The notes: generated by a model from the letters alone, not told the origin. A stretch of 47,500 bases of DNA from Paenibacillus urinalis (GCF_028747985.1 NZ_CP118108.1:85001-132500), one strand, 5' to 3'. Positions 28,807 to 38,270 are shown, counted from the first letter of the stretch. A program made the numbers and translations.

Positions 28807-30283
28807 CCTTGTTGTTCTGCCGATCTTCATCCCTGTTCTCACAGGGATTCTTCTTATTCTGTTTATGAAGTCGGTCAGAATACAGCGCTGGATCAGCGGA
28901 ATTGGTACTGTTATTGCTCTTGGCATTGCGATCCTGTTGTTCGCACAAGTATCCGTTTCGGGCCTCCAGCTGCTCAATATGGGAGGATGGGCAGCACCTT
29001 ATGGCATCGTGTTTGTAGCGGATACTCTTGCGTCTCTGCTTGTACTCGTAGCCTCCATTATTGCGGTGGCTTGTATCTTCTATGCATTTAGAAGTCTCAC
29101 AGAGGAGAGAGAGAAATACCACTTTTACGTGTTCTTTCAGTTTCTGATAGCTGGCGTCAACGGCTCCTTCCTAACCGGAGATCTGTTCAATCTATTCGTT
29201 TGCTTTGAGCTGATGCTGATTTCTTCTTATGCGCTGCTTGTGCTGGGGAATACGGAAAGACAGCTGATGGAGTCGTTAAAATATGTGCTTATCAATATGG
29301 TATCTTCCTCCTTCTTTGTCGTTGGCATAGGTTACCTGTATTCCGTTGTAGGAACCGTCAACCTAGCTCACTTATCGGTGAGGGTGGCTGAAGTAGGGCA
29401 GGATGGTATTCTGGGAGTCATCTCGGTCCTCTTCCTGCTTTTCTTCAGCATAAAAGCCGGACTGTTCTTGTTCTTCTGGCTATCCGGTTCTTATGCTGCT
29501 CCGCCGGCCATCGTAACCGCACTGTTTGCCGGTCTTCTGACGAAGGTGGGTTTATACGCCATTTTGCGGATGTTCACACTTGTGTTCTATCACGATCCAG
29601 AATTTACTCGTCAGATCATTGGCTGGATGGCAGGGGCTACCATGATACTAGGGGTAATCGGTGCTATTGCCTATAAGAACGTAAATAAGATTTTGGTGTA
29701 CAACGTTGTGGCAGGGGTAGGCTTTGTGGCCTTTGGGATGGCAGCAGATAACAAGCTCGCGCTTGAAGGCCTTATGTTCTATCTATTGCACGACATGATT
29801 ATCAAAACACTCTTGTTCTTGCTAGGCGGAGCATTAATTGCCGCTGCCGGGACCGCAAGTCTTAACAATATGGGCGGTCTTATCCGCAGCTACCCGCTGC
29901 TCGGCTGGATGTTCTTCGTAGCTGCACTTGCTCTGGCAGGTGTTCCTCCGCTAAGCGGATTTCCGGGTAAGCTGATGCTTTTTGAAGGGGGCATCGCCGC
30001 AGGGCTATACGGGCTGACCACAATTGCGGTAATTGCCAGCTTCCTGATGCTGTACTCGCTTCTGCGAATCTTCATTTATGCTTTCTGGGGAAAGGGGCAG
30101 ACCATCCATTCGGATGAGGCTCATTACTCCATTAACCGGATGCTCATTCCGGCAGGGGGGCTGTTTGTTATTGTGATCGGTATGGGGCTGTTTGCAGAGG
30201 TGCTGTATCCTTCCTTTTCAACGGCGGCACATGTACTGATTGATCCTAGCCTATATGTAAATAAGGTATTAAAGGGGTGGTGA
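28799..30283 (+). CDS. mrpD: Mrp antiporter subunit D
   Basis: 494 residues, the NuoM/NuoN-like proton channel subunit with about 14 membrane helices. Signatures are FELMLISSYALL, the AAPPAIVTALFAGLLTKVGLYA region with its conserved lysine, HDMIIKTLLFLL and GVPPLSGFPGKLMLF. It overlaps mrpC by 8 nt. It is expected to assemble with MrpA at the core of the complex. Confidence 0.95.
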   Translation: MNNLVVLPIFIPVLTGILLILFMKSVRIQRWISGIGTVIALGIAILLFAQVSVSGLQLLNMGGWAAPYGIVFVADTLASLLVLVASIIAVACIFYAFRSLTEEREKYHFYVFFQFLIAGVNGSFLTGDLFNLFVCFELMLISSYALLVLGNTERQLMESLKYVLINMVSSSFFVVGIGYLYSVVGTVNLAHLSVRVAEVGQDGILGVISVLFLLFFSIKAGLFLFFWLSGSYAAPPAIVTALFAGLLTKVGLYAILRMFTLVFYHDPEFTRQIIGWMAGATMILGVIGAIAYKNVNKILVYNVVAGVGFVAFGMAADNKLALEGLMFYLLHDMIIKTLLFLLGGALIAAAGTASLNNMGGLIRSYPLLGWMFFVAALALAGVPPLSGFPGKLMLFEGGIAAGLYGLTTIAVIASFLMLYSLLRIFIYAFWGKGQTIHSDEAHYSINRMLIPAGGLFVIVIGMGLFAEVLYPSFSTAAHVLIDPSLYVNKVLKGW

Positions 30284-30287
30284 TTGA

Positions 30288-30764
30288 ATGTCCAGGCAGA
30301 TTATTCTCAATCTACTCATCACTTTTCTTTGGATGATGCTCAATCATTCATGGAGCGGAGCCAGCTTCTTTGTAGGGTACACCCTTGGGTTACTGATCAT
30401 TTTTGCATTCCGTAGGTTCTTCCCTGAGCCCTTCTATTTAAAAAAGCTATGGGCCACCTTAAAGCTGATCAAGCTGCTTATTATAGAGCTCTTTCGTTCC
30501 TCGTTTGAAGTTATTTCCCATATTGTGAAGCCGAAGCTCGACATTTCGCCCGGAATTTTTAAATATGAGACGGATCTTCGCTCCGAATTCGAGATTATGC
30601 TGCTGTTTCTGTTCATCTCACTGACGCCAGGCACGATGCCGCTTGAGATTTCCAGAAACAAGAGAACCATATACATTCACGCGTTCCATATCCCGGACGA
30701 AGGGAAGATTGCAGAGGGTATCAAGAATACATTTGAGAAAGCGATTATGGAGGTGACGAGATAA
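30288..30764 (+). CDS. mrpE: Mrp antiporter subunit E
   Basis: 158 residues with two N-terminal membrane segments (LLITFLWMMLNHSW; GYTLGLLIIFAF) and a soluble C-terminal part containing LLFLFISLTPGTMPLEIS and IYIHAFHIP, typical of MrpE/MnhE. The binding site AAAGGGGTGGTGA lies in the end of mrpD. Its stop overlaps the mrpF start by one base (TAATG). Confidence 0.94.
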   Translation: MSRQIILNLLITFLWMMLNHSWSGASFFVGYTLGLLIIFAFRRFFPEPFYLKKLWATLKLIKLLIIELFRSSFEVISHIVKPKLDISPGIFKYETDLRSEFEIMLLFLFISLTPGTMPLEISRNKRTIYIHAFHIPDEGKIAEGIKNTFEKAIMEVTR

Positions 30765-31048
30765 TGCTGACCATTGTTCTTAGCATTTCGCTGTTGCTGC
30801 TGGGTGTCGCCATTCTCGGGTGTCTGTATCGGGTCCTGAAGGGGCCTTCCATGGCTGACCGCATCACGGCACTCGATACGATTGGTATTCACTTGATTGG
30901 AAGTGTAGCTGTATTGTCTATGCTGCTTCATACTCAGGCTTATGTGGATATCATCCTCTTAATTGGCATCTTGGCGTTTATCAGTACAGTTGCCTTTGCC
31001 AGATTCATTGAAAGGGGGCTCGTACTCGAAAATGACGATGATCTTTAG
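30764..31048 (+). CDS. mrpF: Mrp antiporter subunit F
   Basis: 94 residues with three helices. The family signature YRVLKGPSMADRITALDTIG follows the first helix; a second helix (HLIGSVAVLSMLL) and a third (IILLIGILAFISTVAFARF) complete the MrpF/MnhF pattern. It overlaps mrpE by one base and mrpG by 17. Confidence 0.95.
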   Translation: MLTIVLSISLLLLGVAILGCLYRVLKGPSMADRITALDTIGIHLIGSVAVLSMLLHTQAYVDIILLIGILAFISTVAFARFIERGLVLENDDDL

Positions 31049-31460
31049 TGTAATCGTTGGGCTCCTTGTCTTGTTTGGTGCGATTCTGAGTGTGCTGAGT
31101 GCCTACGGACTCATCCGGCTTCCGGATGTATACCTCCGAGCGCACGCAGCAACAAAGAGTAATACGCTTGGCATTTTATGTATCCTGTCCGGCAGTTTTT
31201 TGTTTTTTATCGTGTATGACGGCTATGTGAGTGCAAGGCTGCTGCTGGGTATTCTGTTTGTTTTTTTGACCGCTCCTGTTGCAGGGCATTTGAATGGTCG
31301 TGCCGCCTATCGTACCGATGTTCCCTTATGGAAGGGAAGTGCGCTTGATGAGCTGGCAAAGGCTCTTAAAGGGAAGAAACGACAGCTCCTCGAGAACGAG
31401 GAAATTTCTGTAGATTCACTTGAGCCGGAGCCGAACAGAAATCAAACCAAGCATGAGTAA
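31032..31460 (+). CDS. mrpG: Mrp antiporter subunit G
   Basis: 142 residues: three helices with YGLIRLPDVYLRAHAATKSNTLG, the MrpG signature, then SFLFFIVYDGY and LLLGILFVFLTAPVAGHLNGRAA. The soluble C-terminal tail of about 45 residues is longer than the minimum for the family and strongly charged. The ATG at 31032 gives the usual N-terminus; 31038 is an alternative. Last gene of the operon. No strong terminator follows before the speE promoter. Confidence 0.93.
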   Translation: MTMIFSVIVGLLVLFGAILSVLSAYGLIRLPDVYLRAHAATKSNTLGILCILSGSFLFFIVYDGYVSARLLLGILFVFLTAPVAGHLNGRAAYRTDVPLWKGSALDELAKALKGKKRQLLENEEISVDSLEPEPNRNQTKHE

Positions 31461-31493
31461 GCTCTCCTGAAAATAACGCAATGGAACAGTATC

Positions 31494-31523
31494 TTTACAG
31501 CGATTTCAGATTTAACGTATAAT
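31494..31523 (+). promoter_or_regulatory. Candidate promoter for speE-speB
   Basis: TTTACA (31494-31499), 18-bp spacer and TATAAT (31518-31523). This gives a leader of about 140 nt. A second TACAAT at 31557 lacks a good -35. Confidence 0.6.
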
Positions 31524-31671
31524 GCAAAAGTGCGTCAATTTGTGCCATGGGTTTAGTACAATATAGACGGAAAATCTGAAGCTCCTCTTCGCTTGTATAT
31601 GCTGTTTAGATAGAAATCCAGGTGAAAGCTGCCGGCTGAACACTTATTCTAATCGAGAGAAGGTAATAACG

Positions 31672-32499
31672 ATGGAATTGTGGTTTACGGAGAAACAAAC
31701 CGAAAATTTCGGCATTACAATGAAGATTCACGAAACTTATGTGAATGAACAGACGGAATTTCAAGATCTGGCTATGGTCAAAACCGAGGAGTTCGGCAAT
31801 ATGCTGCTCCTTGATGGTATGGTAATGACGACAGAAAAAGACGAATTCGTATACCATGAGATGGTTGCGCATCCGGTACTATATACGCATCCTAATCCTG
31901 AGCATGTACTTGTGGTTGGAGGCGGTGACGGCGGAGTCATCCGTGAAGTGCTCAAGCACCCTCAAGTGAAAAAGGCGGTTCTGGTTGATATCGACGGCAA
32001 GGTAATCGAGTATTCCAAAAAATATTTGCCAAGCATAGCAGGCAAGCTGGAGGATGCTCGTGTCGAAGTGCTCGTAGGTGACGGCTTTATGCACATTCAT
32101 GATCACAAGGCTGCTTATGATGTCATCATGGTAGATTCCACTGAGCCGGTAGGCCCTGCAGCCAATCTGTTCACACGCGGCTTCTACCAAGGGATTTACG
32201 AAGCATTAAGAGAAGACGGCATTTTTGTTGCTCAAACGGACAACCCTTGGTTTAAGGCAGATCTGATTCAGAGTGTGAACAAAGACGTGAAGGAAGTGTT
32301 CCCGATCGTTCGTGTATATGGAGCGAATATTCCAACCTACCCAAGCGGTCTGTGGACGTTTACCATGGGAAGCAAGAAGTATGATCCGCTCGAAGTTGAC
32401 GAGACAGCGATCCCAGAAATCGATACTAAATATTATACTCCGCGTCTTCACAAAGCAGCGTTTGTGCTGCCAAAGTTCGTGGAAGATCTGATTAAATAA
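31672..32499 (+). CDS. speE: Polyamine aminopropyltransferase (spermidine synthase)
   Basis: Transfers aminopropyl from decarboxylated SAM to putrescine. 275 residues. An N-terminal beta domain ([19 protein letters not shown]) precedes the Rossmann-like core: the cofactor loop [14 protein letters not shown], then [14 protein letters not shown], and the gate/catalytic region [19 protein letters not shown]. Length and motifs match B. subtilis SpeE. GAGAAGG precedes ATG. speB follows 16 nt later, so the agmatine-putrescine-spermidine steps are co-expressed. Confidence 0.97.
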   Translation: MELWFTEKQTENFGITMKIHETYVNEQTEFQDLAMVKTEEFGNMLLLDGMVMTTEKDEFVYHEMVAHPVLYTHPNPEHVLVVGGGDGGVIREVLKHPQVKKAVLVDIDGKVIEYSKKYLPSIAGKLEDARVEVLVGDGFMHIHDHKAAYDVIMVDSTEPVGPAANLFTRGFYQGIYEALREDGIFVAQTDNPWFKADLIQSVNKDVKEVFPIVRVYGANIPTYPSGLWTFTMGSKKYDPLEVDETAIPEIDTKYYTPRLHKAAFVLPKFVEDLIK

Positions 32500-32515
32500 G
32501 GAGAATTAGCTTAAT

Positions 32516-33385
32516 ATGAAAATTGATCAAGCATACTCTGGAAATGTGTTTATTTGCAGTTCCGAGGATTATGAGAATTCCAAAGCCGTGATCTACGGCA
32601 TGCCGATGGATTACACCGTCAGCTTCCGCCCGGGCTCGCGTTTTGGTCCGGCACACATTCGCCAGGCTTCTGTAGGACTTGAAGAGTACAGTCCTTACCT
32701 GGATAGAAGCATCGTAGATCTGAAGTATTTCGATGCAGGTGATTTGCTGCTTCCATTTGGTAATGCAAGCCGCAGCCTGGATATCATCCGGGAGTATGTG
32801 GAAGGTCTCTTGGCTGACGGTAAGATTCCGGTTGGTCTTGGCGGAGAGCATCTGGTCACTTGGCCAGTACTTGAAGCAATGTACAAGAAATATCCTGATC
32901 TTGCGATTATTCATATTGATGCCCATGCCGATCTTCGTGAGCAGTATGAAGGTGAGCCTCTGTCCCACTCGACTCCAATTCGCAAAGCGGCAGAATTGAT
33001 GGGAGGCAAGAACATCTATCAATTCGGTATCCGTTCCGGTTCGAGAGAAGAGTTCGCCTATGCACGTGAGAACATTAACTTCTATCCATTTGAAGTGGCA
33101 GCTCCCATGAAGGAAGCATTGCCGTCCATGGGCAGTCGTCCGGTTTATGTGACGATTGATATCGACGTGCTTGACCCTTCCGCAGCTCCAGGCACAGGAA
33201 CTGCAGAAGCCGGCGGAATTACATCCAAGGAATTGCTTGAGGCTGTTCATGCGATTGCAAGATCGAGTGTGAATGTCGTGGGATTTGACGTCGTTGAAGT
33301 GGCGCCGATCTATGACCCAACGCAGCAGACGCCAATCGTTGCATCCAAGCTGATCCGTGAAATGCTGCTTGGCTTCGTCAAGTAG
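32516..33385 (+). CDS. speB: Agmatinase
   Basis: Hydrolyses agmatine to putrescine and urea. 289 residues of the ureohydrolase fold with all Mn ligand motifs: GGEH, DAHADLR, and DIDVLDPS, together with SRFGP near the N-terminus and GFDVVEVAP near the C-terminus. AAGGAGAA precedes the ATG. It makes the substrate for SpeE encoded just upstream. Followed by a terminator. Confidence 0.97.
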   Translation: MKIDQAYSGNVFICSSEDYENSKAVIYGMPMDYTVSFRPGSRFGPAHIRQASVGLEEYSPYLDRSIVDLKYFDAGDLLLPFGNASRSLDIIREYVEGLLADGKIPVGLGGEHLVTWPVLEAMYKKYPDLAIIHIDAHADLREQYEGEPLSHSTPIRKAAELMGGKNIYQFGIRSGSREEFAYARENINFYPFEVAAPMKEALPSMGSRPVYVTIDIDVLDPSAAPGTGTAEAGGITSKELLEAVHAIARSSVNVVGFDVVEVAPIYDPTQQTPIVASKLIREMLLGFVK

Positions 33386-33418
33386 ATTTGTACAATATTA
33401 CACAGCTTATGGTTTGTG

Positions 33419-33477
33419 AAGCACCCTTTCATCCCCTGATTGAAGAAGATATGATCAGGGCTGTTGGGGTGCTTTTG
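33419..33477 (+). terminator. Terminator after speB
   Basis: aagcaccc pairs with gggtgctt, then an internal loop, then ccctgat/atcaggg, with TTTTG after it. Confidence 0.78.
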
Positions 33478-33530
33478 TATGCGAGCTGCCGTTTTACGGC
33501 ATCATTTAGATAGACAGGCAGGATTTTGAT

Positions 33531-33559
33531 TTGAACAATAGAACCAAAATCTATAGAAT
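33531..33559 (+). promoter_or_regulatory. Promoter for the DUF1934 gene and argS
   Basis: TTGAAC (33531-33536), 17-bp spacer and TAGAAT (33554-33559). Overlapping it, gcAGGATTT (33518-33526), 11 bp, ATAGAAC (33538-33544) resembles a SigH site with one mismatch. Confidence 0.6.
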
Positions 33560-33618
33560 GAACTAAGGAAAGAAGCGAAAGGAACGCTTTTTTAAGGTAG
33601 ATAGGGGACGATAGAATC

Positions 33619-34038
33619 ATGTCAGGATGGAATCCCGTCAAGGTTCATATTTACAGTATGGCTGACGGCGAGAAGGTTATACAGACATTTACCGGAGAGG
33701 CGATCAGGAAAGGCAGCGCCCTCTATGTACGATATGAAGAAGAAGAGCAGGTTCCCGGGGGGAGCAGGATTCGAAATACCATTAAGGTCACAGAGCACAG
33801 CTTGAAGCTGATCCGTCATGGCGGAGTGGAATCAGAGCAGAATTTTGAGCTGGGCCAACGGCTGCCCGGATTCTATAAATCACCCTACACTTCGTTTGCT
33901 TTGTCTACGGACACGAAGAAGCTTGAGATCAGCACCGCAGGAATGTCGGCCAAGCTTGCTTTTCGCTATGATCTATATATGTTTGAAGAGAAATCAGGAC
34001 GTTTTGATATCAGTATGGAAATACAGGAGGAACATTAA
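33619..34038 (+). CDS. DUF1934 / YwiB-family protein
   Basis: 139 residues, soluble, predicted to be almost all beta strand, consistent with the small lipocalin-like barrel known for the family. Matching segments are ALYVRYEEEEQVPGGSRIRNTIKV, LKLIRHGGVESEQNFE and LAFRYDLYM. The molecular function is not established. It is 3 nt upstream of argS, and ywiB-argS is also a pair in B. subtilis, so a link to translation or arginine metabolism is possible but unproven. Confidence 0.88.
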   Translation: MSGWNPVKVHIYSMADGEKVIQTFTGEAIRKGSALYVRYEEEEQVPGGSRIRNTIKVTEHSLKLIRHGGVESEQNFELGQRLPGFYKSPYTSFALSTDTKKLEISTAGMSAKLAFRYDLYMFEEKSGRFDISMEIQEEH

Positions 34039-34041
34039 TTC

Positions 34042-35721
34042 ATGACACGCAATCCATTAGAGCTTATTAATGAGCAAGTTACTGCAGCAATTAAAGAAGC
34101 TGTAATATCAGCAGGTATTGTGGCTGAGGAAGAGATACCGGCAATCGTGCTAGAAGTACCGAAGGATAAGAGTCACGGGGATCTCGCGACGAATGCTGCG
34201 ATGCAGCTGACTCGGATTGCTAAGAAGAATCCGCGCATGATCGCTGAACAAATGATTGAACATCTCGATTTATCGAAGGCTGGAATTGAGTCCGCTGAGA
34301 TCGCAGGCCCAGGCTTTATTAATTTCCGTCTGAGTAAGAGCTATCTGTACCCCGTAATTGAACTCATTCACGAGCAGGGTGAGGACTACGGACGTGTGAA
34401 TATGGGTGAGGGACGCAAAATCCAGATGGAGTTTGTCAGTGCGAACCCGACCGGAAGCCTTCATCTTGGACATGCCCGTGGAGCAGCTGTTGGCGATGCA
34501 TTATGCAACGTGCTTGATTTTGCAGGGTATGAAGTGACGCGTGAGTACTATATTAATGATGCCGGCAATCAAGTGTTTAACCTGAGCAAATCCATTGAGG
34601 CACGTTATCTTCAGGAGCTGGGACAGGAAGTAGACATGCCGGAGGATGGCTATCATGGCGAGGATATCCGCGGCTTTGCCAGAGAACTGGTTGCTGAGAA
34701 GGGGAACTCCCTGCTTGAGCTGAATCCGGGTGACCGTGCAGCCTTTTTTAGAGATTACGGTCTTGAGAAAGAGCTTGATAAGATCAAACGTGACCTTGGA
34801 CGCTTCCGTGTTGAATTCGATAATTGGTTCAGTGAAACCTCACTGTATGACAACGGAGCGGTTCTGAACGCGCTTGACGAGCTGCGGGAAAGAAACGAGA
34901 TCTTCGAGAAGGACGGGGCGACTTGGCTGCATACTTCCAAATATGGTGACGATAAGGACCGTGTTCTCATTAAAAATGACGGCACATACACCTATCTGAC
35001 ACCGGATATTGCATATCATCGCGACAAGTATGCCCGCGGCTACGATACGATGATCAATATTTGGGGTGCAGACCACCATGGCTACATTCCAAGAATGAAG
35101 GCTGCTATGGAAGCACTCGGCAACGATCCTGACAAGCTGGTTGTTCTCATTGCCCAAATGGTAAGCTTGTTCCAGAACGGCGAGAAGGTGAAGATGTCCA
35201 AGCGTACAGGCAAAGCCATTACGATGGAAGATCTGATGGACGAAGTTGGCGTAGACGCGATTCGATACTTCTTCACGATGCGCAGCATGGATTCTCATCT
35301 TGATTTTGATATGGATCTTGCCATTTCTACAAGCAACGAGAACCCGGTGTTCTACGTACAGTATGCACATGCCCGGGTATGCAGTGTATACCGTCAGGCA
35401 GAAGAGCAAGGGATTGTCATCTATCCTGTACGTGATGTGAACCTGTCTAAGCTGACAGCAGAGCATGAATATGACATTCTGCGCAAGCTGGGTGAGTTCC
35501 CTGAAGAGGTTGCAGCCTCAGCGAATGGATACGCACCGCACCGTATTATCCGTTATGTGTATGAGCTGTCGGCATTGTTCCACAGCTACTATAAGGCTGA
35601 GCGTGTCATTACTGATGATGCGGAGCAGACTCAAGCGAGACTGGCTCTGCTTGGCGCGGTTCGCACAGTCATTGCTACCAGCCTCAGACTTGTCGGCGTG
35701 AGTGCACCCGAAAAAATGTGA
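34042..35721 (+). CDS. argS: Arginyl-tRNA synthetase
   Basis: Charges tRNA-Arg. 559 residues of a class I synthetase. An N-terminal additional domain of about 110 residues (Arg_S-type) comes first. The Rossmann core has the HIGH-type motif HLGH at 141-144 and KMSKR at 384-388, and the C-terminal anticodon-binding DALR helical domain is present ([13 protein letters not shown]). The ATG lies 3 nt after the upstream gene with AGGAGG inside its end. No T-box leader is visible upstream of the operon. Confidence 0.98.
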   Translation: MTRNPLELINEQVTAAIKEAVISAGIVAEEEIPAIVLEVPKDKSHGDLATNAAMQLTRIAKKNPRMIAEQMIEHLDLSKAGIESAEIAGPGFINFRLSKSYLYPVIELIHEQGEDYGRVNMGEGRKIQMEFVSANPTGSLHLGHARGAAVGDALCNVLDFAGYEVTREYYINDAGNQVFNLSKSIEARYLQELGQEVDMPEDGYHGEDIRGFARELVAEKGNSLLELNPGDRAAFFRDYGLEKELDKIKRDLGRFRVEFDNWFSETSLYDNGAVLNALDELRERNEIFEKDGATWLHTSKYGDDKDRVLIKNDGTYTYLTPDIAYHRDKYARGYDTMINIWGADHHGYIPRMKAAMEALGNDPDKLVVLIAQMVSLFQNGEKVKMSKRTGKAITMEDLMDEVGVDAIRYFFTMRSMDSHLDFDMDLAISTSNENPVFYVQYAHARVCSVYRQAEEQGIVIYPVRDVNLSKLTAEHEYDILRKLGEFPEEVAASANGYAPHRIIRYVYELSALFHSYYKAERVITDDAEQTQARLALLGAVRTVIATSLRLVGVSAPEKM

Positions 35722-35767
35722 TTTGTCATAGCAGCTGCCGAATAATCGGCTGTCCTTAAATAATGCA

Positions 35768-35801
35768 GAAGCCTCCCAAGATAATCTCGGGAGGCTTCTT
35801 T
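35768..35801. terminator. Bidirectional terminator between argS and the protease gene
   Basis: Perfect 10-bp stem gaagcctccc / gggaggcttc with an 11-nt loop; TTCTTT on + and A-rich on the other side. Confidence 0.85.
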
Positions 35802-35871
35802 ACTCAGATAAGATCCGAAAAACAAATAAGGTCTACATCTTTCGAGACTAGAGAGACCACCACACGCTTAA

Positions 35872-37101
35872 CTAAGACTTGGTTCCCTCCTGAAGCAATC
35901 GTTGTGCATGGAGCTCCCCACCTTGATCACTGGAACGGGCTGACTTTCCGGAACGAAGGGGGGTTGCACTTTTCTTGATTAGCGTCTTGATCTCCTCAGG
36001 GGATAAACCGGGGCGTTCTGACAGCAATAATGCAATCGCACCACTGACATGAGAGGTAGCCATAGAGGTACCGCTCATCTCATGATATTTCCCATGAGTC
36101 CAGCAGGAGTATATATTTTTGCCTGGAGCATACACATCTACATAAGGGCCGCGATTGCTGAACTCGGCGATGCGTCTGTTCTCGTCGGTTGCCCCCACAG
36201 AGATGGTCTGTGCGTATCTGGCCGGAAAATCAATGCTGCGCCGCTTGCCGTCATTTCCTGATGAGGCGACGATGACGATGCCTTCCCTGCTTGCTTTATT
36301 GACGACATCAAGAAGAGCCTTACTCTTGGTGCGCATGCCGAAGCTCATGTTGATGATATCAACCCGGTTCCGGACACACCAGTCAATGCCGAGGATGATA
36401 TCTGAGACATAGGCTGATCCTTGATGATCGAATGCTTTTACAGGGTATATGATGGATCTAGGGGCAACGCCAATAATGCCTTCTGTGCTGTTTGCAGCGG
36501 CAATGGTGCCTGCAATATGGGTGCCATGACCATTATCATCGAAGGGAAGCATGTTTCGGTTGAGAAGATTAATGCCTCTGGCGAGGGAATGACGGAGGTC
36601 GGGGTGCTGATAATCGGCGCCTGTGTCAATGACAGCAATTTTGATTCGATGTCCTGTAGAATTGGACCAAGCCTTATGAGCACGAATCTTTCTCACCCCC
36701 CATGGGATGCCGTGACCGCCTCCTGAAGGGGGCGTTTTGATGTTTTTTATCGTGGAGTGAACCTTTATTTTACTGTCGTTCTCAATGGTTAAGGATGGAC
36801 TACTCAAACTGTGAAGTCTGGCGGATGGAGTTAGAGGAACGATCAGTGCCCTGATCAGGCGGGATGCTCTGACATGCCGGAGATTTTTTAAGGTTGGCTT
36901 GAGCTTGGCAAGTGCAAGCAAACACTCATGATACTGCTGTGGTTTTGCGAAACGAATGATCTGGTGTCCGCTGGATGTCTGGGAAGCTTGATTCATCTCA
37001 TCATTCAGCAGGGATAAGAATACGGAGTAATCCATTTTTGGGCAGTCCCCCTCTGGATGCCATGCTTGAGGTATTGTATGTACGTGCAGGTGATACGGCA
37101 T
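35872..37101 (-). CDS. Subtilisin-family serine protease (S8) without a signal peptide
   Basis: 409 residues. The catalytic triad is complete: Asp159 in AVIDTG, His192 in NGHGTH and Ser346 in GTSMAT, with the oxyanion Asn283 in SSGNDG. An N-terminal region of about 125 residues (HIIRFAKPQQ-type fold, then a variable linker) precedes the catalytic domain and probably acts as a propeptide/inhibitor. The N-terminus MPYHLHVHTIPQAW shows no hydrophobic signal segment, so the protein seems to stay inside or to leave by an unknown route, like AprX or intracellular subtilisins. AAGGG precedes ATG. It is the only minus-strand gene between pbpG and the window end. Confidence 0.92.
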   Translation of the reverse strand: MPYHLHVHTIPQAWHPEGDCPKMDYSVFLSLLNDEMNQASQTSSGHQIIRFAKPQQYHECLLALAKLKPTLKNLRHVRASRLIRALIVPLTPSARLHSLSSPSLTIENDSKIKVHSTIKNIKTPPSGGGHGIPWGVRKIRAHKAWSNSTGHRIKIAVIDTGADYQHPDLRHSLARGINLLNRNMLPFDDNGHGTHIAGTIAAANSTEGIIGVAPRSIIYPVKAFDHQGSAYVSDIILGIDWCVRNRVDIINMSFGMRTKSKALLDVVNKASREGIVIVASSGNDGKRRSIDFPARYAQTISVGATDENRRIAEFSNRGPYVDVYAPGKNIYSCWTHGKYHEMSGTSMATSHVSGAIALLLSERPGLSPEEIKTLIKKSATPLRSGKSARSSDQGGELHAQRLLQEGTKS

Positions 37102-37176
37102 GAGAAACCAGCCCTTTTTTATTGCAAATAGGCCCGATAAATCGTGTCAAATGGTGTGGAAATTCATAATATACAT

Positions 37177-37270
37177 AGAGAGCTCCATGGCTCTTGCGGG
37201 GACCCATCGAAGGAGCAATCCTTCAGGGCGGATACAGTCAGAAGGCGGGGGAGGGACCCCCGTCTTTTTT
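37177..37270 (+). ncRNA. Candidate structured RNA of unknown class with its own terminator
   Basis: A -10-like CATAAT at 37165-37170 is followed by about 94 nt of GC-rich sequence, unlike its AT-rich surroundings, ending in a strong terminator. Inside, gaagga-gcaa-tccttc (37209-37224) is a perfect hairpin closed by a GNRA tetraloop. The strings cgaaggagcaa and cttcagg occur in the same order as in glycine-riboswitch aptamers, but the outer helices are not clear. The next plus-strand gene is rpoE, 300 nt away. No class can be assigned with confidence. Confidence 0.45.
37246..37270 (+). terminator. Terminator of the candidate RNA
   Basis: Stem cggggg / cccccg with a 5-nt loop, followed by TCTTTTTT. 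The upstream cgggg at 37197-37201 could pair with the same cccc arm, so an alternative fold is possible. Confidence 0.85.
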
Positions 37271-37573
37271 AAATTTTTTCAGCTGGATGTAAGTGAAGTC
37301 ACTACTGAAGAGTTATAGCCGAAGAGGATATACATATTGAAGAGAACATCATCGTGAGTTATATAGATAGAGATTGGAATTTTTCTGCTTGATTTAAATC
37401 TCGTTACTTATGCACATAAAACTTGCATTTTGAGGCTAAATAGGTTTTACTTAGGTTTGTTAATGGATATGTTAGTTATAGTTAAAGCGTTATATAGATT
37501 GAGCTGGAGCTGAGTATTTAGATCATTCTATAAACCGTTATGCGAATTAATGTGTGAGAGGAAGTGTCCGTTA

Positions 37574-38116
37574 GTGAGTACCTCACTCAATTTAAAATTG
37601 GATCCAGAAAGGATCCGCGAAATGCCGATGGTCGATTTGGCTTTTATGGTGCTTAAAGTTGCCAACACGCCTTATTACTATCGCGACCTGATGAATGAAG
37701 TAGCGAAGCTGCGTGGCCTCGGCGACGAAGAGATTAATGATGTCATTGCACAGCTATATACTGAAATTAATATCGACGGCCGGTTTGCTTATGTAGGAAC
37801 CAATCTGTGGGGACTCAAGCGCTGGTATCCGATCGATAAAGCAGAAGATGCTGTTACGGGTACGAAGCGTCCAAGAATCATCAACGACGACGATGATGAG
37901 GATGAAGAGTACATTGAGGAAGAACACGAGGATGAAGATTTCGATCATTCTGGTGATGAGGATGAAGACGACGATCTCTTCGATGATGACTCGGATGATG
38001 ACGATGATGATGTCGATGATGAGATTATTGGCGATGAAGAGCTCGATGAGGAAGAAGACGCAGAAGACGACGATGATGATGAGTCAGACAACGAAGATGA
38101 GGACGAGGAAAACTAG
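37574..38116 (+). CDS. rpoE: RNA polymerase delta subunit
   Basis: Gram-positive-specific polymerase subunit that speeds recycling and lowers nonspecific initiation. 180 residues. A folded N-terminal HARE-HTH domain (about 14-85: MVDLAFMVLKVANTPYYYRDLMNE is the first half; NIDGRFAYVGTNLWGL the end) is followed by a disordered tail from about residue 104 made almost only of Asp and Glu. The GTG at 37574 has GAGAGGAAG 11-12 nt upstream; an in-frame ATG at 37550 has no binding site. I found no clear SigA promoter in the 300 nt between the upstream terminator and this gene. Order argS-rpoE-pyrG as in B. subtilis. Confidence 0.95.
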   Translation: MSTSLNLKLDPERIREMPMVDLAFMVLKVANTPYYYRDLMNEVAKLRGLGDEEINDVIAQLYTEINIDGRFAYVGTNLWGLKRWYPIDKAEDAVTGTKRPRIINDDDDEDEEYIEEEHEDEDFDHSGDEDEDDDLFDDDSDDDDDDVDDEIIGDEELDEEEDAEDDDDDESDNEDEDEEN

Positions 38117-38150
38117 TCCAAATCTGGTTGGATAAAGTCGTTGAACATCC

Positions 38151-38180
38151 TTGACAAAAGATCATGCAAGCAGGTAAACT
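38151..38180 (+). promoter_or_regulatory. pyrG promoter with predicted GGGC start
   Basis: Perfect TTGACA (38151-38156), 18-bp spacer and TAAACT (38175-38180). The expected +1, seven nt on, is the first G of GGGC (38188-38191). Bacillus pyrG transcripts start with GGGC, and at low CTP the polymerase adds extra G residues there. Confidence 0.7.
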
Positions 38181-38228
38181 ATTGCTTGGGCTTATGATTG
38201 AGCGATGAATATTACACGTGTTTTATAT

Positions 38229-38270
38229 AAAAAAGTGCCCCGTTTTTTCGGGTGTGCTTTTTTCTTTTTT
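38229..38270 (+). terminator. Probable pyrG attenuator
   Basis: aaagtgccccg pairs with cgggtgtgcttt (one bulged T, two G-U pairs), loop of six T, then a long T tract. It starts about 45 nt after the predicted GGGC start. Its 5' arm and loop, CCCCGTTTTTT, are the kind of C/U-rich target to which a poly-G 5' end would anneal. Confidence 0.75.

Noticed and set aside
37883..38116. Acidic GAT/GAA-rich tract as a tandem repeat or low-complexity insertion
   Set aside because: It encodes the Asp/Glu-rich tail normal for RNA polymerase delta and has no regular repeat unit.
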